NCBI GenBank assembly: GCA_963702695.1
Contig: CAVPDS010000003.1
Location: 186,001-250,000 of the forward strand
DNA from: VAZQ01 sp963702695
Lineage (GTDB): Bacteria; Pseudomonadota; Alphaproteobacteria; Rhizobiales; Xanthobacteraceae
Reading direction: 5' to 3'
DNA: 64,000 nt
Part shown: positions 56,601-64,000 of the stretch, piece after piece
How positions within the stretch are numbered: the first letter of the stretch is position 1
How the letters are laid out: each line of letters opens with the position of its first letter
The notes under the pieces: generated by a model
Told to the model about the DNA's origin: nothing
What the model saw: only the letters and a program-made list of their open reading frames with translations
The model's database searches: none
Made by a program: the position numbers and the translations under genes

Positions 56601-57611
56601 ATGAAACGATCAATCCGGCTCCTTTGGTCTCTTTCGCTATTGCTGCTTTCGTTTGTCGTCGCCGGTGACGGACGGACGCAGGCTCTTGACCCACTGCCGT
56701 CGTGGAACGACGGAGCCAGCAAACAGGCCATCGTCGAGTTCGTCGGCAAGATCACGCGCCAGGGCGGCCCGGATTTCGTGGCGCCCGCCGCACGTGTCGC
56801 GGTCTTCGACAATGACGGGACCTTGTGGACGGAACAGCCCATGTATGTTCAACTCGCCTTCGCGCTCGATCGCGTGAAGGCAATGGCGCCCCTGCATCCC
56901 GAATGGAAGGACAAGCAGCCGTTCAAGGCGGTGCTTGACGGGGACATGAAGACCCTCGCCGAATCCGGCGAGCGCGGCCTGCTGGAGCTGGTGATGGCGA
57001 CCCACGCTGGCATGACCACCGATGAATTCGAGAAAATCGTCTCGGATTGGCTCGCCACTGCACGCCATCCGCGATTCAACCGGCCGTACACGGAACTGGT
57101 GTACCAGCCGATGGTCGAACTGCTGGCCTATCTGCGCGCCAACGGCTTCAAGACCTTTATCGTGTCCGGTGGCGGCGTCGAGTTCATGCGCCCGTGGGCC
57201 GAGCGGGTCTACGGCGTTCCGCCGGAGCAGGTGGTGGGATCGTCGGTCAAGACGAAGTTCGAGATGCGCCGCGGAAGACCCATCCTGTTCCGCCTGCCGG
57301 AAGTCAATTTTATCGATGACAAGGCCGGCAAGCCGATCGGCATCAACGAGTATATCGGTCGCCGTCCAATCGCCGCATTTGGCAATTCCGACGGCGATCT
57401 CGAGATGCTACAATGGACGACTATGACAGGTGACGTCCGCTTCGGTCTGATCGTCCATCATACCGACGCGGAACGTGAATATGCCTACGATCGGCAAACG
57501 CCGTTCGGCCGGCTTGATCAGGCCCTGGATGCCGCGGCGCTGAACCGTTGGACGGTGGTGGACATGAAGCGCGATTGGAAGCGCATCTTTGCATTCGAAG
57601 GAGCCCGCTGA
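56601..57611 (+). CDS. Exported HAD-family phosphatase
   Basis: Start at the ATG at 56601 with GAGGAG upstream; the frame is open to 56541, but that part lies in a hairpin. The 336-residue product has a signal peptide (IRLLWSLSLLLLSFVVAG) and HAD motif I DNDGT at 70-74. FIVSGGG (motif II) and FGNSDGDLEML (motif IV) follow. It resembles periplasmic phosphoserine-phosphatase-like HAD enzymes. Located after the sulfatase, it may serve in ester scavenging from the environment. Confidence 0.88.
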   Translation: MKRSIRLLWSLSLLLLSFVVAGDGRTQALDPLPSWNDGASKQAIVEFVGKITRQGGPDFVAPAARVAVFDNDGTLWTEQPMYVQLAFALDRVKAMAPLHPEWKDKQPFKAVLDGDMKTLAESGERGLLELVMATHAGMTTDEFEKIVSDWLATARHPRFNRPYTELVYQPMVELLAYLRANGFKTFIVSGGGVEFMRPWAERVYGVPPEQVVGSSVKTKFEMRRGRPILFRLPEVNFIDDKAGKPIGINEYIGRRPIAAFGNSDGDLEMLQWTTMTGDVRFGLIVHHTDAEREYAYDRQTPFGRLDQALDAAALNRWTVVDMKRDWKRIFAFEGAR

Positions 57612-57629
57612 GCGGGTAACGCCCGCTTT
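57611..57629 (+). terminator. Intrinsic terminator after the HAD gene
   Basis: Stem AGCGGG/CCCGCT with a 5-base loop, beginning at the last base of the stop codon and followed by a short TTG run. Good position, modest T content. Confidence 0.5.
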
Positions 57630-57694
57630 GATCCGGCCCTCGTTCTAACACTCTGACTCCCTGCCTCCGGGGCAGGTCGAAAAGGAGAAACAGC

Positions 57695-58171
57695 TTGTCT
57701 ATCCAGTCAACAGTCGCTCTCTCGGTTGTCTTGATCCTAGCTTTCGGTCCGGCAGCTACTGCGAGGGATGACGGTGTTCCGAATATCGATCTTCAAAAAC
57801 TCTGTCGATCCAATCAAATTGCGATCGACGCCGCAATTGGTACTGGAAATGTAGACCTCCTGAAGTCGTGCGTGGAGGGCGAGCAAAGGACGCGGGAGCT
57901 GCTTGTCAAGGAGTGGGCGACGTTTTCAGCGGCTGACAAGTCGCTGTGTGTGCAACCAAACCAATATTTGCCAAGCTATGTCGAATGGTACACTTGCGCT
58001 CAAATGCAAAGAGACGTGAGAAAGTCGCGGAAGGAGCAGTCTGCTGCTGAATCATCCGCCCCAAACACCCGTCGTCAATCATCTAATTCTCGATTGGGCT
58101 CCAAGACCAAAAGCTGTCCGGTTGTGCAATTTGGAGCAGATGGCTCGATCGTCAGCGCCATCGCCTGCTAG
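57695..58171 (+). CDS. Small secreted protein of unknown function
   Basis: TTG start at 57695, supported by a strong AAAGGAG 8-9 bases upstream. The 158-residue product has a signal peptide (VALSVVLILAFGPAATA) and a mature part with six cysteines, an acidic helical middle (KSCVEGEQRTRELLVKEW) and a Ser/Arg-rich, probably flexible segment near 110-135. I know similar short exported proteins from rhizobial genomes but no function. Confidence 0.7.
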   Translation: MSIQSTVALSVVLILAFGPAATARDDGVPNIDLQKLCRSNQIAIDAAIGTGNVDLLKSCVEGEQRTRELLVKEWATFSAADKSLCVQPNQYLPSYVEWYTCAQMQRDVRKSRKEQSAAESSAPNTRRQSSNSRLGSKTKSCPVVQFGADGSIVSAIAC

Positions 58172-58438
58172 TCTAGGCGGGATCAGTTCTTTCGCTAAAA
58201 GCCCTAACCGTCGGCAAAGCGCTCAATTATTCGTACATGGCGGCCGCGACCAATCACCCCGGAGCTGAGTCCGGCCGTGGTAGCTGGAACCTTTTCCTGA
58301 CTCGTGCATCGGTTGGGTTTTCCGACCTGAGCAGCTTAAATCGTGGCCGGGCAGTGCAAGGGCGCGCGGGGAGGCGTCCGCGCGGCCTTGTCCGCTTTTG
58401 CGGAGCCTTTGGAGCCGCGCGGACCGCGATGTGGCCGC

Positions 58439-60514
58439 CTATTGACGGGGCTGGACGTGGACGATGTAGCTGTTGTGGTCCACGTACCAGAAAGAGACCG
58501 GCGTGGTGGAGTTGTCGATCCAGGTTCGCCGGTCGTGCGAAAACGGCTCGGGCAGCACATATTGGGTCCATTGATCGGACTGCGGGTTGAAGCGCAGCAC
58601 GCGGCCGCTATGGAGCGCGCCGGCCCACACCTCGCCGCGCTGGTCCGGCATCGCTTCATAGAACGTCACGTAAGGCACGGGCGGCCAGAACTCGCGGATC
58701 TGGCCGGCCTTGACGTCGAACTCAAGCAGCGCGCCGCCGCGGCCGCCGAACCAGGGATTGCCCTGCGCATCGAAGCCGCCGCGGGCGGGTGTTGAGTCCT
58801 TCGAGAAGCTTCGCACCTCGGTGATCTTGTTGGTGCGCGTATCCATCAGTTCCATGGTGTCGCCGCCCCCGGCCGCGGAGCCGCCGGCCCAGAAATTCCC
58901 GTCCGGGCTGACGATGTTGTCATACGGATTGGCAGCGCCGATCGAGTAGGGAACCCGCTCGATGAGCTTGCCGGTCTTCGAATCGAACTTCTGCACCGCC
59001 CGCTGGCGGGCGAACCAGATGATGTCGTTGCCGACCGAGAAATTGCCGAACCCCGGCGTGTTGAGCGGCTCCTGCCCAGGGATCGGGAACTTGGTGAAGG
59101 TCTGGCTCACCGGATCGAACCGCACGATGTTGTGCGCCCAGTTCTCGGAGGCCCAGACGATGTCGTTCTTGTCCACCTGGATGCGGTGGGTGCCGGGAAG
59201 GACGCCGACCGGGGTCGCCGGCACCTGATGCTCGGTCACGATGCCGGTGCGCGGGTCGAGCATGCCCATGAACGGCGTGCGGTGGCTCGAATACCAGATG
59301 TTGCCCTTGGAATCGCCCGAAACGTCGTGCGTCGCCAGCAGGACGTGCGGCAGTTCGTACTCGGTCACGACCACGTTGGTCGCCGGCCCGTGCGCGCGCG
59401 GAAACACCCGAAGCTGCCCCATTTGACTATCCGGCCCGCGCACCCGCGCCAGCCATTTGATGATCATCTCCTCTTCGCCCAGCTCTGATCGCGCGCGGCC
59501 GCGCACGATCAGCGGTGAGCCGCTGTAATGGAGCATGCGGAACAGCATCAGGCGCCAACTCCGCTCGTCGAGCTTGTTGCGCATGATCTGCTCGTAGCCG
59601 TGGCAGCCTTCCCCGCAGGCGCGGCTGAACGTCTGTTTTTCTTCGGCGGTGCCGGGCAAGTTCCACAGCCACTCCACGCCTGAGAGCTGCGCCAGCACGT
59701 CGTCCGTGGGAGGCAGGAAGTCGTTCTCGGAGCGCCGCTGCAGCACGATCTCATCGAGCTGCGCGCCGTTGTCGATCCGCATGGCGTCGCGCTGATAGGG
59801 CAGGAACTGGACCGGCCTGGCGATTCGCAATGTATAGGGGCCGGGCACGAGCTGCGGAAACTCGTATTGTCCGTCCTGGTTGGTGGTGACGGTGGTGCGC
59901 ACCGCGTTGGCCGCGATCAACTGCACCATGATGCCTTCAAGTTTATCGCCGCCGGCGCTGCGCACGACCCCCTTCGGGCCGCCGCGAAGATTGCCGCGTT
60001 CCGGCATCACCGGCGAATTCTGCGCGGTCGCGCGATACCACGGGTTGGCCGGTGGATTGGTCTCCTCGTAGCAGCACGCGTTGTGCAGGTAGGCCAGCAG
60101 GTCGGCGATATCGGCGTCCTTGAGCGCGGTGCCGAACGCGGGCATCTGCGCGCTGCCCTTGCGAATCTGGTTGGCTACCGTGTCGTCATTGACGGGGTCG
60201 CCGGTTACGAGGTTTGCGCGGCTGAAAATGCCCTTGAGCGTCGGCGCCGGCGAGCCGGCCGCGCGCGTGTAGTCGTTGTGGCAATTCCAGCATTTGTAAT
60301 AGTAGATCACCTCGCCGCGCGTGGCGCCGCTCTTGGCCGCGGCGTTGTATCCAAAGACTTCGACCGAGCGCTGGAGATCGTTCGAGGCCGCGGAAGGTTG
60401 CGCCGCCGGCGTGGGAGCCTGGGCCCACGCATTCGAGATGGCAAAGGATGCTCCGTACCAGACTGCTCCGCTCGCGATCACGGCCGTAACGGCCAGCGTG
60501 CGACTGACCCGCAT
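58439..60514 (-). CDS. c-type cytochrome with carboxypeptidase-regulatory-like and beta-propeller domains
   Basis: I chose the ATG at 60514 because GGGAGG lies 6 bases upstream; the frame is open to 60601. The 691-residue product has a signal peptide (VTAVIASGAVWYGASFA), a cytochrome c domain with CWNCH at 75-79, and a carboxypeptidase-regulatory-like Ig domain (about 170-245). An unusual CxxxCH motif (CGEGCH, 300-305) follows. The C-terminal half resembles a virginiamycin-B-lyase-like beta-propeller (GNIWYSSH, NIVWASENW, GNFWAGG, GNPWFGG). It is likely a periplasmic electron-transfer or lyase-like protein; the substrate is unknown. Confidence 0.82.
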   Translation of the reverse strand: MRVSRTLAVTAVIASGAVWYGASFAISNAWAQAPTPAAQPSAASNDLQRSVEVFGYNAAAKSGATRGEVIYYYKCWNCHNDYTRAAGSPAPTLKGIFSRANLVTGDPVNDDTVANQIRKGSAQMPAFGTALKDADIADLLAYLHNACCYEETNPPANPWYRATAQNSPVMPERGNLRGGPKGVVRSAGGDKLEGIMVQLIAANAVRTTVTTNQDGQYEFPQLVPGPYTLRIARPVQFLPYQRDAMRIDNGAQLDEIVLQRRSENDFLPPTDDVLAQLSGVEWLWNLPGTAEEKQTFSRACGEGCHGYEQIMRNKLDERSWRLMLFRMLHYSGSPLIVRGRARSELGEEEMIIKWLARVRGPDSQMGQLRVFPRAHGPATNVVVTEYELPHVLLATHDVSGDSKGNIWYSSHRTPFMGMLDPRTGIVTEHQVPATPVGVLPGTHRIQVDKNDIVWASENWAHNIVRFDPVSQTFTKFPIPGQEPLNTPGFGNFSVGNDIIWFARQRAVQKFDSKTGKLIERVPYSIGAANPYDNIVSPDGNFWAGGSAAGGGDTMELMDTRTNKITEVRSFSKDSTPARGGFDAQGNPWFGGRGGALLEFDVKAGQIREFWPPVPYVTFYEAMPDQRGEVWAGALHSGRVLRFNPQSDQWTQYVLPEPFSHDRRTWIDNSTTPVSFWYVDHNSYIVHVQPRQ

Positions 60515-60707
60515 TGGATTCCTCCCGACGATGGTGCGTCCTTTTCGGACGTCTTCAAATGACCAAGTAATCAGGATGCGCCTTCCGGGCTTTGCCGGCA
60601 AGACGGTCGGTGACGCAAAATTCGGAGGTCATCCGGATTGAGAGTTTGCGGCAGCAGGCGGCCTGATGGGCTACGGCGCTAATATTGCGGACCCGTACCC
60701 GTTAGGC

Positions 60708-60880
60708 CGGCGGCCACATCGGCCGCATCCTCAAGGAAGAGAAGCCGGCTGACCCCGCCGGGTCATGCAGGCGACCAAAATTTGAACTCGTCATTAATCT
60801 CAAGACCGGGAAGGCACTCGGAATAAAATTTCCCTTCTCGCTGCTTGGTCGCGCCCTGACGTTCTCGAATGAGCTTGGCC
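60708..60880 (+). pseudogene. Fragment of an ABC-type substrate-binding protein (C-terminus)
   Basis: A single plus-strand frame reads GGHIGRILKEEKPADPAGSC, then PKFELVINLKTGKALGIKFP and LLGRALTFSNELG. This matches the conserved end (GRILKGEKPADLPVQQPTKF... then NLKTAKALGL...LLARADEVIE) of ABC-substrate-binding proteins common in Bradyrhizobium. The upstream 250 residues are missing and the end is degraded. Confidence 0.65.
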
Positions 60881-61001
60881 GACAGCCGCTCGTGGTCCAT
60901 CGCAACCGGCGAACCTACGCCGACGAGGTTCGCTTTTTGTGCTGAGGGTGGTAACGAGGCATCGGGATAGATCGCGGAGTTCTCACTACTGCAAATGGAG
61001 T

Positions 61002-61229
61002 TTACAAGACTTGGTTCAAGTTGCAGATGGAACGCACGATGTAGGATTGGGGCGGTACGCCATCTCGCTCGAAAGTTTGACCATTTGGGCACCAGATCCG
61101 CGATCTCGCGCCTGCGGCGCACGTCGCAAGACCCGCAGCAAATTTGCTCGAGGGGCCGGTGCAACCAACCCCGAACTTGATGCCTTTCATCGCATCCATG
61201 GGCTGCGCAAAGGCAGAAGCGCTCAGCAC
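61002..61229 (-). CDS. Small exported Cys-rich protein, uncertain start
   Basis: The GTG at 61229 gives a 75-residue protein with a short signal-like start (LSASAFAQ) and four Cys in the mature part (GVGCTGP, ATCAAG, RIWCPNG, SICNLN). Upstream in frame, residues RISIAAALAV would complete a normal signal peptide, but the codon where ATG is expected is CTA; a CTG at 61262 with GAGG upstream is the only other start. Either a rare start codon is used or the gene has lost its start. Confidence 0.45.
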   Translation of the reverse strand: MLSASAFAQPMDAMKGIKFGVGCTGPSSKFAAGLATCAAGARSRIWCPNGQTFERDGVPPQSYIVRSICNLNQVL

Positions 61230-61359
61230 AGCCAGCGCAGCAGCTATGGATATGCGTAGCAGGATGGCACCTCAGGCATACGCATGTCGGAGATGGTGCC
61301 TCTGTGAGCATTGTACAAGTTGAGCGAAGCAGTTAAGCGAACCAGAGTCAGTCAGGTTG

Positions 61360-61570
61360 AAGCTGTCATCAGCGCGCGATCGTCAGCATCAGCGCCGCAA
61401 TCTTTATTGTCACGAAATTCGAGAAATGTCAGGTGCCGCGTAGGGCAAAATGATCTGGTCGCGATGACGCACGGCGCCGCAGGCATAGACAACGTTGGGA
61501 ACGCAGCCTTCGCGTTCGGTTGCATCCCGAGCCTTCGCACCATCGGCGAGGGACATATTTCGTCGCTGAC
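61360..61570 (-). pseudogene. GH130-type glycosidase fragment (C-terminus)
   Basis: On the minus strand I read DATEREGCVPNVVYACGAVR followed by HRDQIILPYAAPDISRI, then in a shifted frame FVTIKIAALM. These match the C-terminal EREGYVPNVVYSCG...H.D.L.LPYGxSD...FATV...LL region of GH130 mannoside phosphorylases/glycosidases. The bulk of the gene is missing. The remaining parts of 61263-61952 show nothing recognisable. Confidence 0.6.
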
Positions 61571-61952
61571 GTTCCGTTCGGGCACCACAGGCGCTGACGG
61601 AAAAATAGGTTCCGGTGACAGAAATATTCTCACAATTGAACGAATTCGATCGATATTCTTTCGACAATCGACATGTGATGAGTTAATGGTCGTGGTCGAC
61701 CACTGCCTACTCTCGAACTGACGACTGAGGGATGTGCGCCTCGATCCGGTCGGTGAGGTGCGCAAACGATGCTGTTTTCGTTACTTTAATCGTCGTTTCG
61801 GTATTGGGTGCGGTCTTGACCGCGTACGCACCGGTGAAATGACATTGGACCTGCGGGCGTGGCGCGGTGATCAAGCGCGCAGTCATCGCAGCCTATTCGG
61901 GGCCGAAAAGGAAAGTTGCCGGCGCCGAACGTCAGTCTTGAAAGGTCTCGCT

Positions 61953-62150
61953 ATGAGTCGCTGGTTTGCGGGCATACAGAGGTCGGAGGCTGGCCGGACA
62001 GCCCTGGTAAGCGCAACGGTTTATCTCCTGCCGGACAAGCTTGAACTCATCAAGCAGATATGCGGCGACAAGAACCTCCGGATTAGTGATTTTCTTTCGG
62101 AGGCAGTCGACAGTTACCTTTTACAAGCCCCGAGGAGGGTAGCTTTATAA
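61953..62150 (+). CDS. Small ribbon-helix-helix-like protein
   Basis: I chose the ATG at 61953 with AAAGG upstream; the frame is open to 61734, but that part looks non-coding. The 65-residue product has a strand-helix-helix pattern (ALVSATVYLLPDKLELIKQI followed by ISDFLSEAVDSYLLQ) similar to CopG/Arc-like DNA-binding proteins. It may be a small regulator or an antitoxin, but no toxin gene is adjacent. Confidence 0.5.
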   Translation: MSRWFAGIQRSEAGRTALVSATVYLLPDKLELIKQICGDKNLRISDFLSEAVDSYLLQAPRRVAL

Positions 62151-62199
62151 GAATGCAATAACTACATCGAGAACTCACAGGCAGTCGGGAATTGTTTAA

Positions 62200-62454
62200 A
62201 TGGTAACAAGAGTCATCAAGCTGCGCGAAGCTAGCGATCCAGCCCCCGAGACTGACGAGCATCTCTCTCAGCGCAAGCGGCCTGAGAACGGACGATTCTG
62301 GCTCCAGGTCGATCGGCAGACGAAATCGTCATATCCAACGGTTGAAACTGCGGAAGCGGCGGGTCTTGCCATCAAGACGGGACATCCCCTTGTTCAGGTT
62401 GTCGTCTATGACAGCATCGAATGTCGGAGCACTGTTGTGGATTTGCCTGCTTGA
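62200..62454 (+). CDS. Hypothetical protein (84 aa)
   Basis: ATG at 62200 without a strong ribosome site. The product has the text RFWLQVDRQTKSSYPTVETA followed by GLAIKTGHPLVQVVVYDSIE, a mixed alpha/beta pattern with regular codon use. Function not recognised. It lies 49 bp after the RHH-like gene and could be co-transcribed with it. The following stretch 62455-62731 shows nothing convincing. Confidence 0.5.
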   Translation: MVTRVIKLREASDPAPETDEHLSQRKRPENGRFWLQVDRQTKSSYPTVETAEAAGLAIKTGHPLVQVVVYDSIECRSTVVDLPA

Positions 62455-62731
62455 CTAAGACAGCGCTGCACTTCTCACGCCGGTAAATGTACCGGACTGG
62501 CAAATAACGAAGAATAGACGGCGCACCGAAGAGGCCACGAGTGTGACGGCGGGCAGCCTCACTCTCGCAAAAAATAGGAGCATATTCATTGCAGCCTTGG
62601 GCTGCAGTTATCATGTAGTGGAATACCTTGATAGATTCGTATTGCCCTCGCAGCCCTTTCTGAAGAGGCTTATGGAACATGTTGCATTGCAAAAGCGTTG
62701 TCTGAGGGCCACTCCTCGGGAGTAATTCGAA

Positions 62732-63820
62732 ATGAAAATTGCGCAGATCGCGCCGCTCATGGAGAGCGTGCCGCCGCGGCTCTATGGGGGAACCGAGCGG
62801 GTTGTTGCCTATCTCACGGACGAACTGGTGGGGCTCGGTCATGATGTCACCCTGTTTGCAAGCGGCGATTCCATTTCGAGTGCGAAGCTGGTGAGCTGCG
62901 CACCCGTCGCGCTCCGCCTTGATCCTAATATCCGCGATCCCATCCCCTATTACATGTTGATGCTTGACCGAGTCCGGCAGCGCACCGATGAGTTTGATGT
63001 CTTGCATTTCCATATTGACCAGTTTCACTTCCCGCTGTTCCGCCCCATCGCGGAGCGGACCGTGACGACGCTGCACGGCCGTCAGGATCTCCCGGACCTC
63101 AAACCTCTCTACCTCGGCTTCAACGACATGCCGCTGGTGTCGATTTCTCAGGCGCAGCGCCTGCCGGTGATGAATGCTAATTTCGCAGCGACCGTGCATC
63201 ACGGCTTGCCGGTCGACCTTCACAAGCCGACCTTCGATCCACGCGGCGGCTACGTGGCGTTCCTCGGCCGCATTTCACCGGAGAAGCGTGTCGACCGCGC
63301 CATCCAAATCGCGCGGACGCTCGGTATTCCCATTAGGATCGCCGCCAAGGTCGATAACGTCGACCGGGTCTATTTTCGTGAGACGATTGAACCGCTGATC
63401 GATCTGCCCGGTGTGCAATTCGTCGGCGAGATCAGCGAACGCGAAAAGACCGAGTTCCTCGGCGAAGCGCGGGCGCTTCTGTTTCCCATCGACTGGCCGG
63501 AGCCGTTTGGAATGTCGATGATCGAGGCGATGGCGTGCGGGACTCCGGTGCTCGCTTTCGGCCACGGCTCAGTGCCCGAAATCATCGATCCTGGCGTTAC
63601 TGGCCTGATCGTCAACAGCATGGACGAGGCCGTGAGGATGCTGCCGAAGGTGATGTCACTCGATCGCCGCGCGGTGCGGCGGCGCTTCGAGCAGCGCTTC
63701 TCCGCGATGCGGATGGCGCAGGACTATCTGCAAATCTATCGATCGTTGCTTCAGCAGTCCGCCATTGAGGAGCCGAGCCGAAGACTACTGCAACCGGCCC
63801 TGGAGCAGGGACTCAACTGA
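62732..63820 (+). CDS. GT4-family glycosyltransferase
   Basis: A 362-residue retaining GT-B glycosyltransferase. N-terminal domain: IAPLMESVPPRLYGGTERVV (glycine-rich acceptor-side loop). C-terminal donor domain: GGYVAFLGRISPEKRVDRAI, ARALLFPIDWPEPFGMSMIE and AMACGTPVLAFGHGSVPEII, the GT4 EX7E region. It likely transfers a hexose from a nucleotide sugar. The next gene, 10 bp on, encodes a glycogen-debranching-like enzyme, suggesting a storage or cell-surface glucan pathway. Confidence 0.9.
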   Translation: MKIAQIAPLMESVPPRLYGGTERVVAYLTDELVGLGHDVTLFASGDSISSAKLVSCAPVALRLDPNIRDPIPYYMLMLDRVRQRTDEFDVLHFHIDQFHFPLFRPIAERTVTTLHGRQDLPDLKPLYLGFNDMPLVSISQAQRLPVMNANFAATVHHGLPVDLHKPTFDPRGGYVAFLGRISPEKRVDRAIQIARTLGIPIRIAAKVDNVDRVYFRETIEPLIDLPGVQFVGEISEREKTEFLGEARALLFPIDWPEPFGMSMIEAMACGTPVLAFGHGSVPEIIDPGVTGLIVNSMDEAVRMLPKVMSLDRRAVRRRFEQRFSAMRMAQDYLQIYRSLLQQSAIEEPSRRLLQPALEQGLN

Positions 63821-63830
63821 ACAGGACTTC

Positions 63831-64000
63831 ATGACTATCTCGGTGCTGCCAGTCGGCAACTTTCCTCAAACGTCATTCTACATCCCGGCCACCGGGTTGA
63901 CGACGCGGCCGCGGCGCACGCTCAAGCAAGACGACACCTTTTTGGTGCTCGACAGCCACGGCGACATCGGCACTTCGGACGGCGGTCCCGACGGGCTATT
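63831..64000 (+). CDS. Amylo-alpha-1,6-glucosidase/glycogen debranching enzyme N-terminus (3'-partial)
   Basis: Only the first 56 residues are in the window. FYIPATGLTTRPRRTLKQDD followed by FLVLDSHGDIGTSDGGPDGL is the conserved start of the bacterial glycogen-debranching N-terminal domain. The ATG at 63831 follows the glycosyltransferase stop by 10 bp, so the two are an operon. The catalytic part lies outside the window. Confidence 0.8.
   Translation, partial: MTISVLPVGNFPQTSFYIPATGLTTRPRRTLKQDDTFLVLDSHGDIGTSDGGPDGL

Overview
The window reads as chromosome from a high-GC soil alphaproteobacterium of the Bradyrhizobium/Rhodopseudomonas type. I base this on the GC-rich codon use, the orphan Bug-type receptors, FixJ-like regulators, a sensor kinase with an ABC-substrate-binding-like ectodomain, and an intergenic palindrome pair with AGCGAAGCGA loops. 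The genus is inferred from these traits, not proven.

The centrepiece (about 8.6-37.2 kb, all plus strand) is an extracellular contractile injection system (eCIS, Afp/PVC-like). A sigma-54 activator with no sensor domain (8645-9670) is followed by a near-consensus -24/-12 promoter (9844-9858). A tightly packed gene string then encodes a small conserved protein, one sheath, one tube, a CxxC-zinc protein, a disordered protein, a Pvc16-like terminator (DUF4255), an AAA+ ATPase, a small protein, two DUF4157 proteins, a candidate immunity protein, a Pvc7-like adaptor, a LysM/gpX-like protein, a gpD-like hub, a gp45-like spike, a PAAR-like tip, gp25, two baseplate-J-type wedges, a gpI-like wedge and a DUF6519/beta-helix fibre. 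The most notable cargo candidate is a 1271-residue protein with an N-terminal DUF4157 domain, a Hint self-cleaving domain and a C-terminal GIY-YIG-like nuclease. A small gene of unknown family overlaps its 3' end. The first baseplate-J gene is split by an 11-bp tandem duplication at 27214-27232, so this copy of the machine may be damaged.

Left of the eCIS are a 5'-truncated di-heme cytochrome c (RoxA/peroxidase-like) and a minus-strand cassette of patatin, thermolysin-like metallopeptidase and ComEC-like metallo-beta-lactamase. Next come a REPIN-like repeat between two 38-bp direct repeats, a small membrane protein, and decayed haloperoxidase and LysR genes. Right of the eCIS is an IS5-type transposase remnant. 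Decay on both sides suggests an acquired island.

From 37.4 to 44.2 kb there is a mirror-image pair of paralogous triplets (Asp/Glu-racemase-fold protein, Bug receptor, Kelch protein) around an L,D-transpeptidase. Next is a 1758-residue RTX/cadherin/FG-GAP protein. A two-component region follows (50.2-53.6 kb), then a formylglycine-generating enzyme, a Tat-exported arylsulfatase, a HAD phosphatase, a small secreted protein and a large cytochrome c/beta-propeller protein. The right end holds gene fragments (ABC-type binding protein, GH130), small ORFs, a GT4 glycosyltransferase and the start of a glycogen-debranching-type enzyme.
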